A DNA stretch of 64,000 nucleotides from Arthrobacter sp. V1I7 (GTDB lineage: Bacteria > Actinomycetota > Actinomycetes > Actinomycetales > Micrococcaceae): contig NZ_JAUSYS010000001.1 of the NCBI RefSeq assembly GCF_030817015.1, positions 3,224,001-3,288,000 on the forward strand, given 5' to 3'. Every line of letters begins with the position of its first letter. Within the stretch, counting starts at the first letter, position 1. Shown piece by piece: positions 55,541 to 64,000 of the stretch. Under the pieces are notes generated by a model. It searched no databases. It saw nothing but the letters and a program-made list of their open reading frames with translations, and was not told the DNA's origin. The translations under genes and the position numbers were made by a program.

Positions 55541-55546
55541 GGGCGC

Positions 55547-56782
55547 ATGTCAGAAGCAGTCATCGTTTCCACGGCCAGAAGCCCCATCGGACGCTCCTTC
55601 AAGGGTTCGCTGAAAGACGAGCGGCCCGACGACCTCGCCGCCGCAATGGTGACCGCCGCGCTGGCCGCCCTACCCGCCTTCGATGCCGCGGACCCGGACC
55701 GGGGCCTCGACGACCTCTATCTGGGCTGCGCCGAACCGAGCGGCGAGGCAGGCTCCAACATGGCCCGCGTGGTTTCCATCCTGGCCGGCCTGGACAACGT
55801 CCCCGCCGCCACAGTCAACCGCTTCTGCGCCTCCAGCCTGCAGACCCTCCGGATGGCGTTCCATGCCATCAAGGCCGGCGAAGGCCACGCGTTTATCTCT
55901 GCCGGGGTGGAGGCGGTGTCCCGGTACCGGGATTGGGCCGGCGCCGGCCAAACGGACGCCGGCACCCACAACCCGCTCTTCGACGCTGCCCGGCAGCGCA
56001 CGGCGGCACGTGCGGCCTCCAATACACCGTGGACGGACCCCCGGCTGGGAGGCCGGATGCCGGACATATACATCGCCATGGGCCAGACCGCTGAGAACGT
56101 CGCCACCAGCTACGGCATCAGCCGGGCGGACCAGGACGCCTGGGCCGTGCTCAGCCAGAACCGCGCCGAAGCAGCCATCGCCGCCGGCTTCTACAGTCGG
56201 GAGATCACGCCCTACACCCGGAAAGACGGCACCGTCGTGGACCGGGACGATTCGCCCCGGGCGGGCGTGACCACTGAAGCCGTCAGTGCCCTGCAGCCCG
56301 TCTTCCGCAGCGGCGGCACCGTCACCGCCGGCAACGCCTGCCCGCTGAATGACGGCGCCGCCGCCGTCGTGGTCATGAGCGACGCGCGGGCCCGCGAACT
56401 CGGGCTGCAGCCACTGGCACGGATCGTCTCCACCGGCGTCAGCGCCCTGTCACCCGAGCTGATGGGGATGGGCCCGGTGGAGGCGAGCCGCCGTGCGCTG
56501 AAGCTCGCCGGGCTGGGCATCGGGGACATCGACCTCGTGGAACTTAACGAGGCGTTCGCCGTCCAGGTCGTGGCCAGTGCCAAGGAGCTCGGGATCGACC
56601 ACGACAAGCTCAACGTCAACGGCGGGGCGATCGCGCTGGGGCACCCGTTCGGCATGACCGGCGCCCGGATGACCACCACCCTGCTGAACGGGCTCCGGGA
56701 ACGGGACGGGCAGCTCGGGCTGGCCACACTGTGCGTCGGCGGCGGGCAGGGCATGGCCGTGGTCCTGGAACGGCTGGCCTGA
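55547..56782 (+). CDS. Acetyl-CoA C-acyltransferase (thiolase)
   Basis: 411 aa. Nucleophile Cys94 (VNRFCASSLQT), His366 (GGAIALGHPFGMTGAR) and Cys396 (LCVGGGQGMAV) are all present. It condenses or cleaves beta-ketoacyl-CoA. PEGSGEAGSN-type spacing and the DTPM-like GHP box fit FadA or acetoacetyl-CoA thiolases; no beta-oxidation partner lies nearby, so degradative or biosynthetic direction is open. Probably leaderless. Confidence 0.93.
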   Translation: MSEAVIVSTARSPIGRSFKGSLKDERPDDLAAAMVTAALAALPAFDAADPDRGLDDLYLGCAEPSGEAGSNMARVVSILAGLDNVPAATVNRFCASSLQTLRMAFHAIKAGEGHAFISAGVEAVSRYRDWAGAGQTDAGTHNPLFDAARQRTAARAASNTPWTDPRLGGRMPDIYIAMGQTAENVATSYGISRADQDAWAVLSQNRAEAAIAAGFYSREITPYTRKDGTVVDRDDSPRAGVTTEAVSALQPVFRSGGTVTAGNACPLNDGAAAVVVMSDARARELGLQPLARIVSTGVSALSPELMGMGPVEASRRALKLAGLGIGDIDLVELNEAFAVQVVASAKELGIDHDKLNVNGGAIALGHPFGMTGARMTTTLLNGLRERDGQLGLATLCVGGGQGMAVVLERLA

Positions 56783-56814
56783 GCCGCAAGAACGCAGACA
56801 GCACCGAGATAAAA

Positions 56815-56843
56815 GGAAGGCCCCGCCAATGGCGGGGCCTTCC
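56815..56843 (-). terminator. Intrinsic terminator between thiolase and Bax-inhibitor gene
   Basis: GGAAGGCCCCGCC, loop AAT, 13 perfect pairs; T tract (TTTTAT) on the minus strand, so chiefly for the minus gene but usable both ways. Confidence 0.8.
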
Positions 56844-56856
56844 TCGCTGGGGACTG

Positions 56857-57762
56857 CTAGCTCTCGTCGCCGCGCAGGATCGACAGCAGGCGGATGATCT
56901 CCACGTACAGCCACACGAGGGTCACGGTGAGGCCGAAGGCGGCGGTCCAGGAGAAGCGCTGCGGGGCACCGCTGCGGACGCCGGCTTCAATGCTGGTGAA
57001 GTCCATGATCAGGGAGAACGCGGCCAGGCCGATCGCCAGCAGGCCGATGAAGACGCCCAGCGGGATGCCGAAGATCTCCATGCTCGTGCGCAGGCCGAAC
57101 GGGGAGTCCACCGCGCCGGTCCACATCATCACCATGTTGACCAGCGAGAAGACGGCGTAGCCGATGATGGCGATCATGAAGAAGCGCATGGCCTTCGGCG
57201 TGGCCCGGACCTTACCGCTCTTGAAGAGCACGAGGGTGACAGCGAAGACGGAGAGCGTGCCGATGACGGCCTGCAGGCCCACGCCGGGGTACAGCCCGTC
57301 GAGGATCCGCGTCAGGCCGCCGAGGAAGAGGCCTTCCAGTCCCGCGTAGGCCAGGATCAGCGCCGGTGACGGCTGCTTCTTGAAGGTGTTGACGAGCGCG
57401 AGGACGAAGCCGCCCAGCGCCCCGACGATCATCAGCATGGACGCCAGGCCCAGAGCGACGACCAGGGTCACGGCCGCGCCGGCGATCACCATGCCGAGGC
57501 AGGCCGCCGTCTTCATGATGACGTCGTCAAAGGTCATGCGTCCCGTGTCGGCAGGGCCGGCGGCGGGCCGGTTGTACATGTCCTGGAGCTGGTCCTGGGT
57601 CATACCCTGCTGGGCTGCATTCCAGCCGCCCTGCGCGTACTGGCCCTGGCCATACGGGTTCTGACCGAAGTTGCCCTGGCCGTACGCCTGCGGGGCAGGC
57701 GGTGCCTGGGTGGCTCCACGGAAGTTCTTTCCGTTGAAGATCGGGTTTCCGCCAAGTGCCAT
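56857..57762 (-). CDS. Bax inhibitor-1 / YccA family membrane protein
   Basis: 301 aa from ATG 57762 (MALGGNPIFNGKNF) with GGAGG upstream. The first ~90 residues are a Gly/Gln/Tyr-rich tail (QAYGQGNFGQNPYGQGQYAQ), then seven helices with GLFLGGLTRILDGLYPG and a C-terminal SLIMDFTSIEAGVRSGAP that carries the conserved acidic residues of the pH-gated calcium leak. Function in bacteria is not settled. Confidence 0.9.
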   Translation of the reverse strand: MALGGNPIFNGKNFRGATQAPPAPQAYGQGNFGQNPYGQGQYAQGGWNAAQQGMTQDQLQDMYNRPAAGPADTGRMTFDDVIMKTAACLGMVIAGAAVTLVVALGLASMLMIVGALGGFVLALVNTFKKQPSPALILAYAGLEGLFLGGLTRILDGLYPGVGLQAVIGTLSVFAVTLVLFKSGKVRATPKAMRFFMIAIIGYAVFSLVNMVMMWTGAVDSPFGLRTSMEIFGIPLGVFIGLLAIGLAAFSLIMDFTSIEAGVRSGAPQRFSWTAAFGLTVTLVWLYVEIIRLLSILRGDES

Positions 57763-58233
57763 TGCGGGTGTCCTCCAATAAAAGGGGGTGAGTGATGAGC
57801 CATGCGGGGCTGCTGATGCTTGCTGTTGATGCCTGTTACAACCCACGCTACCAATTTCCACGGCCGACCGGGAGGGATAGTTCCCGAGGGGCCCTGGCGC
57901 AACCCAACTGTGATCTGCGGAGCCCCGTTTCCGGCCGGACGGAGGCGCCGGAGTCCGAATGTTTAGGAATACTCTGGATCAACAAAAGTTTTCTTTAGCG
58001 CACGTGAATTACTGCATGGGCACTGCTTCACGGTTGTTACCCGATCGCGACGTTCTCCCTGCTCGCGGCGGCATTTTTTGCCCCTAACGCGCTGTAGCAT
58101 AGGCCAAGCAGGTGACGGACATCACAAGCTACTCCGCAGTTTCCTGCATCGCATCAAGCACCACCCGTCACCTGAACGTTCGCAGCGGTTGCAAAGGCGC
58201 AACCCAGACCACCCCCATGTGGAGGTTTTCAAT
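57763..58233. other. 471-bp divergent intergenic region upstream of livH
   Basis: No gene. It must hold promoters for both directions; TAGCAT near 58096 is a weak -10 candidate for the liv operon without a clear -35. Moderately lower GC around 57960-58010. Confidence 0.35.
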
Positions 58234-59574
58234 TTGAGAAGCACACCGAGAGGCCTGTCGCATAGACGGCGCGGCAGACTGCTGAAAGCTGTGGGGGCCG
58301 TATTTGCCGCCGTGGCCGCACTACTGCTCATCGTCGCACCGGCATCACAGGCCACGACTCCCTCGCCGACACCATCCCCGACGGCTACCACGTTCCAAAA
58401 CAGCATCAGCGGCTTCCTCCGCGGCGACGACCGCGCGCCGATAGCCGACGTGACCATCACTGCCAAGAGCGGTGACTTCACGGGAACCACGAAGTCGGGA
58501 GCCAACGGCTCATGGACCATCGGTGTCCCCACACAGGGGACGTACGAGATTGAGCTGGATGAATCCACCCTTCCGGAGGGCATCAAGCTGGCCGAGGGAC
58601 AGGAAAACCCCCGCAGGGTCACTTTCAGCCAGACCTCCAACCTCTCCGTGATTTTCACCTTCGGTGAGGGCATTGTCATCCAGCAGCAGGACTTCGGCCA
58701 GAACCTGCTGAACCGTCTCGTGGCCGGCCTCAGCTTCGGTCTCCTGCTCGCCCTCGCGTCCGTGGGCCTGTCATTGATCTTCGGCACCACCGGCCTGACC
58801 AACTTTGCGCACGGCGAAATGGTGACGCTCGGCGCCGTCCTCGTCTTTGCCTTCAACGCGATGGGCCTGCCGTTCTGGCTCGCGATCATCCTGGCCCTGC
58901 TGGGCGGCGGACTGTTCGGCTATGCCCAGGATGCAGGTCTTTGGAAGCCGCTGCGGCGCCGCGGTACCGGCCTGGTTCCCATGATGATCGTGAGCATCGG
59001 CCTCGCGCTGGCCGTCCGCTACGTGATCCAGTTCTACTTCGGCGGCGCCACGCAGCAGCTGCCGTTCGCGCAGAGTTCTGAAATCCAGATCGGGCCCGTC
59101 TCCATTTCCCCTAACAACCTCTGGTCCCTCGTCATCAGCGCTGTCGTCATCGCCATCCTCGGTGTCATCCTGCTGAAGACCCGGCTCGGTAAGGCCACCC
59201 GGGCGGTCGCCGACAACCCGGCACTGGCCGCCGCCTCCGGCATCGACGTCGACTCCGTCATCAGGATCGTCTGGATTACCGGCGGCATGCTCGCCTCGCT
59301 GGGCGGCATCCTCTGGGCGTACTACCGTCCCGGCGTCACCTTCGACATGGGTTCGCAGATCCTGCTGCTCATCTTCGCCGGCGTCACCCTCGGTGGCCTC
59401 GGCACGGTCTGGGGTGCCCTGATCGGTTCCATCATTGTCGGCATCTTCGTGGAGCTGACCACCGTGTTCGGCCTCGCTGCCGACCTCAAATACGTGGGAG
59501 CACTGTTCATCATGATTGTTGTCCTCTTGTTCCGGCCTCAGGGCATCTTGGGCCGTCGCGAGCGCGTAGGTTAG
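58234..59574 (+). CDS. livH: Branched-chain amino acid ABC permease LivH with N-terminal secreted Ig/carboxypeptidase-regulatory-like domain
   Basis: 446 aa from TTG 58234, 8 nt after GGAGG; the frame extends to 58078 without another ribosome site. Residues ~1-40 are a signal peptide (LLKAVGAVFAAVAALLLIVA, cut near SQA). Residues ~45-150 form a beta-rich extracytoplasmic domain (SISGFLRGDDRAPIADVTIT, GANGSWTIGVPTQGTYEIEL), resembling transthyretin/CarboxypepD_reg folds. The LivH permease follows (SLIFGTTGLTNFAHGEMVTL and AGVTLGGLGTVWGALIG). LivH proteins elsewhere start at the first helix, so this is a fusion. First gene of livHMGF. Confidence 0.85.
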   Translation: MRSTPRGLSHRRRGRLLKAVGAVFAAVAALLLIVAPASQATTPSPTPSPTATTFQNSISGFLRGDDRAPIADVTITAKSGDFTGTTKSGANGSWTIGVPTQGTYEIELDESTLPEGIKLAEGQENPRRVTFSQTSNLSVIFTFGEGIVIQQQDFGQNLLNRLVAGLSFGLLLALASVGLSLIFGTTGLTNFAHGEMVTLGAVLVFAFNAMGLPFWLAIILALLGGGLFGYAQDAGLWKPLRRRGTGLVPMMIVSIGLALAVRYVIQFYFGGATQQLPFAQSSEIQIGPVSISPNNLWSLVISAVVIAILGVILLKTRLGKATRAVADNPALAAASGIDVDSVIRIVWITGGMLASLGGILWAYYRPGVTFDMGSQILLLIFAGVTLGGLGTVWGALIGSIIVGIFVELTTVFGLAADLKYVGALFIMIVVLLFRPQGILGRRERVG

Positions 59575-59583
59575 GAGACAGCC

Positions 59584-60552
59584 ATGGACTTCGGATTCAT
59601 ACTTTCCAGCGCTGCCGCTGAGCTGTTCAGCCCGACGACGGCGGCCTACGCCCTTGCCGCCCTCGGCCTTGCGGTCCACTTCGGCTACTCGGGCCTGCTG
59701 AACTTCGGCCAGGCCGGCTTCATGGCGGTGGGAGCCTACGGCTTCGCCATCTCCACCCTCTCCTTCGGCGTGCCCTTCTTCGTCGGCCTCCTGATCGCCA
59801 TAATCTGCGCGACCATCTTCGCCTTGCTGTTGGGCATCCCCACTCTGCGCCTGCGCGCGGACTACCTGGCCATCGTCACGATCGCGGCTGCCGAAATAGT
59901 CCGCTATATCGTGACCACGAACCAGCTGACCGCGGTAACCGGCTCCGCCAACGGTCTTGCCGCCTTCGAAGGCGGGTTCTATGCCATGAACCCGTTCCCC
60001 GAGGGCTCCTATCTCGGCATGAACAACCGGGACTTCTTCATCCGGGTCGTCGGCTGGGGACTCGTTATCGTCAGCTGCACCCTGGTGTGGCTGCTGATGC
60101 GCAGCCCCTGGGGCCGCGTCCTCAAGGGCATCCGCGAAGACGAAAACGCCGTCCGCTCCCTCGGCAAGAACGTCTACGCTTACAAGATGCAGGCCCTTGT
60201 CATCGGCGGCGTGCTCGGCGCCCTGGCGGGCATGATCTTCACCCTCCCCCGCGGCGCGGTCCAGCCGGCGAACTACGGCACCGAACTGACGTTCTTCCTG
60301 TACACCTGCCTGCTGCTCGGCGGCCTCGGCACGGTGCTGGGACCGGTCATCGGCGCCATGATTTTCTGGGTCGTGCTGTCCCTGACGCAGGGCATCCTGT
60401 ACGGCCTGATCGAATCAGGTGCCGTCACCTGGCTGAACACGGTCCAGGCCGGTCAGCTGCGTTACATCCTGGTGGGTGTCGCCCTGATGCTGCTGATGAT
60501 CTTCAGGCCCCAGGGCGTCTTCGGCAACAAGAAGGAGCTGGCTTTCGCATGA
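59584..60552 (+). CDS. livM: Branched-chain amino acid ABC permease LivM
   Basis: 322 aa. Eight or nine helices; HFGYSGLLNFGQAGFMAVGA is the family signature, RADYLAIVTIAAAEIVRYIV and the EAA-like RGIREDENAVRSLG equivalent (KGIREDENAVRSLGKNVYAY) contact the ATPase. Pairs with LivH as the transmembrane heterodimer. Nine nt after livH, and its TGA overlaps the livG ATG. Confidence 0.92.
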   Translation: MDFGFILSSAAAELFSPTTAAYALAALGLAVHFGYSGLLNFGQAGFMAVGAYGFAISTLSFGVPFFVGLLIAIICATIFALLLGIPTLRLRADYLAIVTIAAAEIVRYIVTTNQLTAVTGSANGLAAFEGGFYAMNPFPEGSYLGMNNRDFFIRVVGWGLVIVSCTLVWLLMRSPWGRVLKGIREDENAVRSLGKNVYAYKMQALVIGGVLGALAGMIFTLPRGAVQPANYGTELTFFLYTCLLLGGLGTVLGPVIGAMIFWVVLSLTQGILYGLIESGAVTWLNTVQAGQLRYILVGVALMLLMIFRPQGVFGNKKELAFA

Positions 60553-61643
60553 GCACCCAAAGCGGAGAATCCGCAAACACCGGAAGCACCGGACAGTCAG
60601 AAGAAATCAACTACATGACGGACGCGCGTCCGATTGCCGCCGACGCGGCGGCACCGGGTTGCAAGAAGCGCGATCCGATCGTGGTGGCGGAAAACGTCAC
60701 CCGCAGCTTCGGCGGCATCAACGCCGTCGACGTCGACTACCTTGAGATCCCGAGGCACAAGATCACGGCTCTGATCGGCCCGAACGGTGCCGGCAAGACG
60801 ACCCTGTTCAACCTGCTCACGGGCTTCGATACGCCCAACTCGGGCAAGTGGCAGTTCGAAGGCCAGAGCATTGCCGGAGTCTCGCCGTACAAGGTGGCCC
60901 GGATGGGCATGGTCCGTACTTTCCAGTTGACCAAGGTCATGGGCAAGCTCACCGTGATGGAAAACATGCGCCTGGGTGGCTCCAACCAGCCCGGAGAGCG
61001 GCTGTCAAAGGCACTCTTCAAGGGCATCTGGGGCGGCCGGGAGAAGGAAATCACTGCCCAGGCAAATATCCTGCTGGAGAAATTCAAGCTGGATGCGAAG
61101 AAGGACGACTACGCGGCGTCGCTTTCCGGCGGCCAGCGCAAGCTGCTCGAAATGGCCCGGTCCCTGATGGTCCGGCCCAAACTGGTCATGCTTGACGAGC
61201 CGATGGCCGGGGTTAATCCGGCGCTGACGCAGTCGCTGCTGGACCACATCAAGAACCTCAAGGCCGAGGGAATGACCGTGCTCTTCGTTGAGCACGACAT
61301 GAACATGGTCCGTCATATCGCCGACTGGGTCGTCGTGATGGCCGAGGGCAAGATCGTGGCCGAGGGCCCGCCCGCCGAGGTCATGAAGAACCCTGCAGTG
61401 ATTGACGCCTACCTGGGCGCCCACCACGACGTGGACCTGGGTGACTCGGAAGGCATCAAGGAGCTCGCAGCCGAACTCGTCGCTGATGAGGAATCGATTG
61501 TCGGCACCGAAAACGCCGGCATCATCTCCCTCGACGTGGTTGCCCACGATGCGGAGGAGCCGACCAGGCCGGCCAGCAACGGTTCGGCCCACGGCAGGCG
61601 TAGCGCCGATGAGCCGAACCGGACAGACAAGGAAACAGAATGA
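60549..61643 (+). CDS. livG: Branched-chain amino acid ABC ATPase LivG
   Basis: 364 aa from ATG 60549 (ATGA overlap with livM). Walker A GPNGAGKTT, signature LSGGQRKLLEMARSLM, Walker B LVMLDEPMAGVNPA, and switch His in LFVEHDMNMVRHI. Longer than usual (~255 aa): ~45 extra N-terminal residues and a ~70-residue acidic tail after AYLGAHHD (DSEGIKELAAELVADEESIV). Hydrolyses ATP for import with LivF. Confidence 0.94.
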   Translation: MSTQSGESANTGSTGQSEEINYMTDARPIAADAAAPGCKKRDPIVVAENVTRSFGGINAVDVDYLEIPRHKITALIGPNGAGKTTLFNLLTGFDTPNSGKWQFEGQSIAGVSPYKVARMGMVRTFQLTKVMGKLTVMENMRLGGSNQPGERLSKALFKGIWGGREKEITAQANILLEKFKLDAKKDDYAASLSGGQRKLLEMARSLMVRPKLVMLDEPMAGVNPALTQSLLDHIKNLKAEGMTVLFVEHDMNMVRHIADWVVVMAEGKIVAEGPPAEVMKNPAVIDAYLGAHHDVDLGDSEGIKELAAELVADEESIVGTENAGIISLDVVAHDAEEPTRPASNGSAHGRRSADEPNRTDKETE

Positions 61644-62410
61644 GCGCCACCAGCGCGGCACCCGCCGCACAGCCCGTGCACGATGAGGATTCTGTCGTCA
61701 AGGTCACCAACCTGGTGGCCGGCTACCTCCCCGGCGTCAACATCCTCAACGGCTGCAGCATCGAAGCCCGCAAGGGCGAGCTGATCGGCATCATCGGGCC
61801 GAACGGAGCCGGCAAGTCGACGCTGCTCAAGGCGATGTTCGGCCTCGTCAAAGTCCACTCCGGGTCGGTTGTGGTCCGCGGCCAGGACATCACCGGGCTC
61901 AAGGCAAACAAGCTCGTCAGCAAGGGCGTCGGCTTCGTGCCGCAGAACAACAACGTCTTCGCCTCCCTGACCATCGAGGAAAACCTGCAGATGGGCATGT
62001 TCCAGCGGCCCAAGGACTTCGCCGAACGGTTCGACTTTGTCTCGGGCCTGTTCCCTGAGCTCGCTAAACGGCGCGCCCAGCGGGCCGGCTCGCTCTCCGG
62101 CGGTGAGCGCCAGATGGTCGCCATGGGGCGTGCCCTGATGATGGACCCGGCCGTGCTGCTGCTCGATGAGCCCTCCGCAGGCCTCTCCCCCGTCAAACAG
62201 GATGAGACCTTCCTCCGGGTCCACGAGATCAACCGGGCCGGCGTCTCCGTGATCATGGTGGAACAGAATGCGCGCCGCTGCCTGCAGATCTGCGACCGCG
62301 GCTACGTCCTTGACCAGGGCAAGGACGCCTACACCGGCACCGGTCGGGAACTCATGAAGGACCCCAAGGTCATCCAGCTGTACCTGGGCACGCTGGCCGA
62401 CGAGGTCTAG
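61640..62410 (+). CDS. livF: Branched-chain amino acid ABC ATPase LivF
   Basis: 256 aa, ATGA overlap with livG. Walker A GPNGAGKST, signature LSGGERQMVAMGRALM, Walker B VLLLDEPSAGLSP, and the typical EQNARRCLQICDRGYVLDQG. Partner of LivG. Followed by a strong hairpin shared with the convergent binding-protein gene. Confidence 0.94.
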   Translation: MSATSAAPAAQPVHDEDSVVKVTNLVAGYLPGVNILNGCSIEARKGELIGIIGPNGAGKSTLLKAMFGLVKVHSGSVVVRGQDITGLKANKLVSKGVGFVPQNNNVFASLTIEENLQMGMFQRPKDFAERFDFVSGLFPELAKRRAQRAGSLSGGERQMVAMGRALMMDPAVLLLDEPSAGLSPVKQDETFLRVHEINRAGVSVIMVEQNARRCLQICDRGYVLDQGKDAYTGTGRELMKDPKVIQLYLGTLADEV

Positions 62411-62587
62411 TCCGCACTGCCTTCGCAGACGGGTCGTCACCAGCCGGTGGCGGCCCTTCTGCATGCCCGGGGCCGTTCCCGGGCTCCGCTCCAAGGGCCT
62501 CCGCAGCCACTTGCTCGGCGCCCTGGGCTGTTGCCTCAGCTGCCATAACCACCACGGCGTCACGCAGCCCGGAGTTTCGGGACGCAA

Positions 62588-62618
62588 GAGACCCCCGTCC
62601 GGACTGGACGGGGGTCTC
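62588..62618. terminator. Bidirectional hairpin between livF and livK
   Basis: GAGACCCCCGTCC, loop GGACT, 13 perfect pairs. No T tract. Confidence 0.65.
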
Positions 62619-62639
62619 GTGGTGTCGGGAGGAAGCGGC

Positions 62640-63989
62640 TTACAGCTGGCCGAATTCTTCCTTGGCCGGCGTGTAGGTGTTGTCATCCTGGTACTCATAG
62701 ATCCCGATGTAGGCTTCGGTCGGGTCACCGGCGTCGGAGAACGTTATGGGGCCGGACTGGCCGTCATAGTCGACATCCTGGCCGTTGCGGAGGAGAGTGA
62801 CGCAGGACGGGAAGGTGTTGCACTTCTCGCCACCCTCGGAAACGCCCTTGAGCTGTGCCGCGATGTCGGTGCCCTTGGTGCTCTTGGCGGCCTCGGCGGC
62901 CAGGGCGATCAGGTTCACGGCATCGTAGGATTCGCCTGCGTAGCTGTAGTCCTTCAGGGCGGGGTCGATCGTCAGGAGCTTCTTCTTGAAGTCATCCTTG
63001 GCGAAGGTGCCCGGGATGGTGCCCTGGGCGCCCTTCAGCGTGCCGGGCTGGAAGTCCTTGCTGTAGTCGGACGTGTTGCCGTCCACGAGGAACATCTGGG
63101 TGGGCTTGACGCCCTTGCCCGTCATCAGCGGAACAATGCTCTTGGCCTGGTCAAAGGTGATCAGTGCGATTGCGTCCGGCTTGGCAGCGATGATCTTGTC
63201 CACCTGGCTGCTGAACTGGGAATCGCCTTCGTTGAAGAGTTCCTCGGCGACAACCTGGCCGCCTGCTGCCTCGAACGCTGCCTTCACGTTCTTCGCCAGA
63301 CCGGTGCCGTAAGCGTCGTTCAAGACGATCATGCCAACGGTCTGGGCTCCACAGGTAGCCATGTAGTTGCCGAGGACCTTGCCCTGGAGCACGTCCGAGG
63401 GGGCGGTGCGCCAGTAGAGGCCCTTGTCGTCCCAGGCGGTGAAGTCCGGCGAGGTGTTGGCCGGGGAGAACTGGATAACGCCGGCACCGGTGATCTGGTT
63501 GATGACCGTCTTGGACACACCGGAGGAAGCCGCACCAACGATTGCGCTGACGCCTGAGCCAAGCAACGCGTTGGTGGACTGCGTGGCAATGTCCGTCTTG
63601 GTGTCGCCGGAGTCTCGGTGAATGACCTCGACCGGTTTGCCCAGCACGCCGCCGGCATCGTTGATTTCCTTGATGCCGAGGTTGACACCCGCGATTTCGG
63701 GCGGGCCGAGGAAGGCCAGCGACCCGGTGGTCGGCAGGAGCGAGCCGATCTTGAGCGGCGTCGGGGTGGTCGTTGTGGAAGCAGGCACGGAACCGCCGGC
63801 AGCGGCGGCAGTGGTGGCGCTGCCGGTTGCACTGGGGGCCGGGCAAGCGATGCCTGCGGCCGCGGCGGTGGGGGATCCAGTCGACGTCGGGGTGGACGGG
63901 CCACCACAAGCCGTAGCCAGAAGAGCGACGCCGATGCTAAGCGATGTGAGCTTAGCGATGCGGGGCGCCACCTGGGGGAGTGAAGTCAT
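62640..63989 (-). CDS. livK: Branched-chain amino acid ABC substrate-binding lipoprotein LivK-type
   Basis: 449 aa from ATG 63989, near the window edge. Signal with lipobox LLATACGG (Cys28), a Thr/Ala/Pro-rich linker (~30-78), then a type I periplasmic-binding fold: LKIGSLLPTTGSLAFLGPPE, GVNLGIKEINDAGGVLGKPV, IVGAASSGVSKTVI, VGMIVLNDAYGTGLAKNVKA. Convergent with livHMGF rather than in its operon. Substrate could be a branched-chain amino acid, an amide or urea; binding-pocket residues do not settle it. Upstream promoter lies outside the window. Confidence 0.92.
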   Translation of the reverse strand: MTSLPQVAPRIAKLTSLSIGVALLATACGGPSTPTSTGSPTAAAAGIACPAPSATGSATTAAAAGGSVPASTTTTPTPLKIGSLLPTTGSLAFLGPPEIAGVNLGIKEINDAGGVLGKPVEVIHRDSGDTKTDIATQSTNALLGSGVSAIVGAASSGVSKTVINQITGAGVIQFSPANTSPDFTAWDDKGLYWRTAPSDVLQGKVLGNYMATCGAQTVGMIVLNDAYGTGLAKNVKAAFEAAGGQVVAEELFNEGDSQFSSQVDKIIAAKPDAIALITFDQAKSIVPLMTGKGVKPTQMFLVDGNTSDYSKDFQPGTLKGAQGTIPGTFAKDDFKKKLLTIDPALKDYSYAGESYDAVNLIALAAEAAKSTKGTDIAAQLKGVSEGGEKCNTFPSCVTLLRNGQDVDYDGQSGPITFSDAGDPTEAYIGIYEYQDDNTYTPAKEEFGQL

Positions 63990-64000
63990 GTAAAAAATCT

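Overview
This 64 kb window is high-GC actinobacterial chromosome and reads as Arthrobacter or Pseudarthrobacter-like (Micrococcaceae). The call rests on a mycothiol enzyme (mca), a WhiB regulator, a rhomboid, DUF3499, DUF4307, DUF5719 and TIGR03089 proteins, many GTG starts, and gene order that matches mycobacterial blocks I know from memory: sahH..Rv3258c-Rv3259-whiB2..cpsA..purE-purK, glpX-fumC-phoH2, and greA-Rv1081c-mca-Rv1083-Rv1084-hlyIII-Rv1086. The genus call is inference; no rRNA or tRNA gene was seen.

Layout. 1-4319: the 3' end of a MoxR ATPase gene, then DUF58 and transglutaminase-membrane genes. 4316-8745: aldehyde dehydrogenase, rsmI and a protein O-mannosyltransferase. 8746-11482: an accessory patch of lower GC with a Tat-type seven-bladed propeller lectin-like gene and degenerate copies of the two flanking genes. 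11483-16386: DUF1461 membrane protein, a frameshifted L,D-transpeptidase, ahcY and a Trm112-like protein. 16469-31136: envelope and purine block (DUF3499, PF06262, DUF5719, large GT2, WhiB, TIGR03089, GtrA, purK, purE, LCP, manA, Fem-like transferase). 31137-31939: a tandem repeat array between convergent genes. 31940-39598: glpX, DUF4245, carbonic anhydrase, fumC, VWA, NUDIX, prepilin peptidase, an unknown protein and a GNAT. 39691-42387: a decaying multicopper oxidase cassette with a small signal peptidase. 42769-51093: phoH2, Z-prenyl synthase, hemolysin III, YyaL, mca, DUF4307, greA. 51190-57762: rhomboid, threonine deaminase, AI-2E transporter, aldose epimerase, thiolase, Bax-inhibitor-1 protein. 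58234-63989: a LivHMGF branched-chain amino acid type ABC transporter with its binding protein gene facing it.

Themes. Envelope assembly dominates: prenyl carrier synthesis, mannose metabolism, LCP glycopolymer ligation, O-mannosylation, peptidoglycan crosslinking and interpeptide bridges. At least thirteen genes carry a TANNNT hexamer 6-7 nt before the start codon, the arrangement expected of leaderless mRNAs. Three genes or cassettes are broken (L,D-transpeptidase, small membrane protein, multicopper oxidase), which could be true decay or sequence error. The strongest candidate for something undescribed is the repeat array at 31163-31829: twelve copies of a 12-bp core alternating at 69 and 53-54 bp. 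The Tat-exported propeller gene with its duplication scar comes second.
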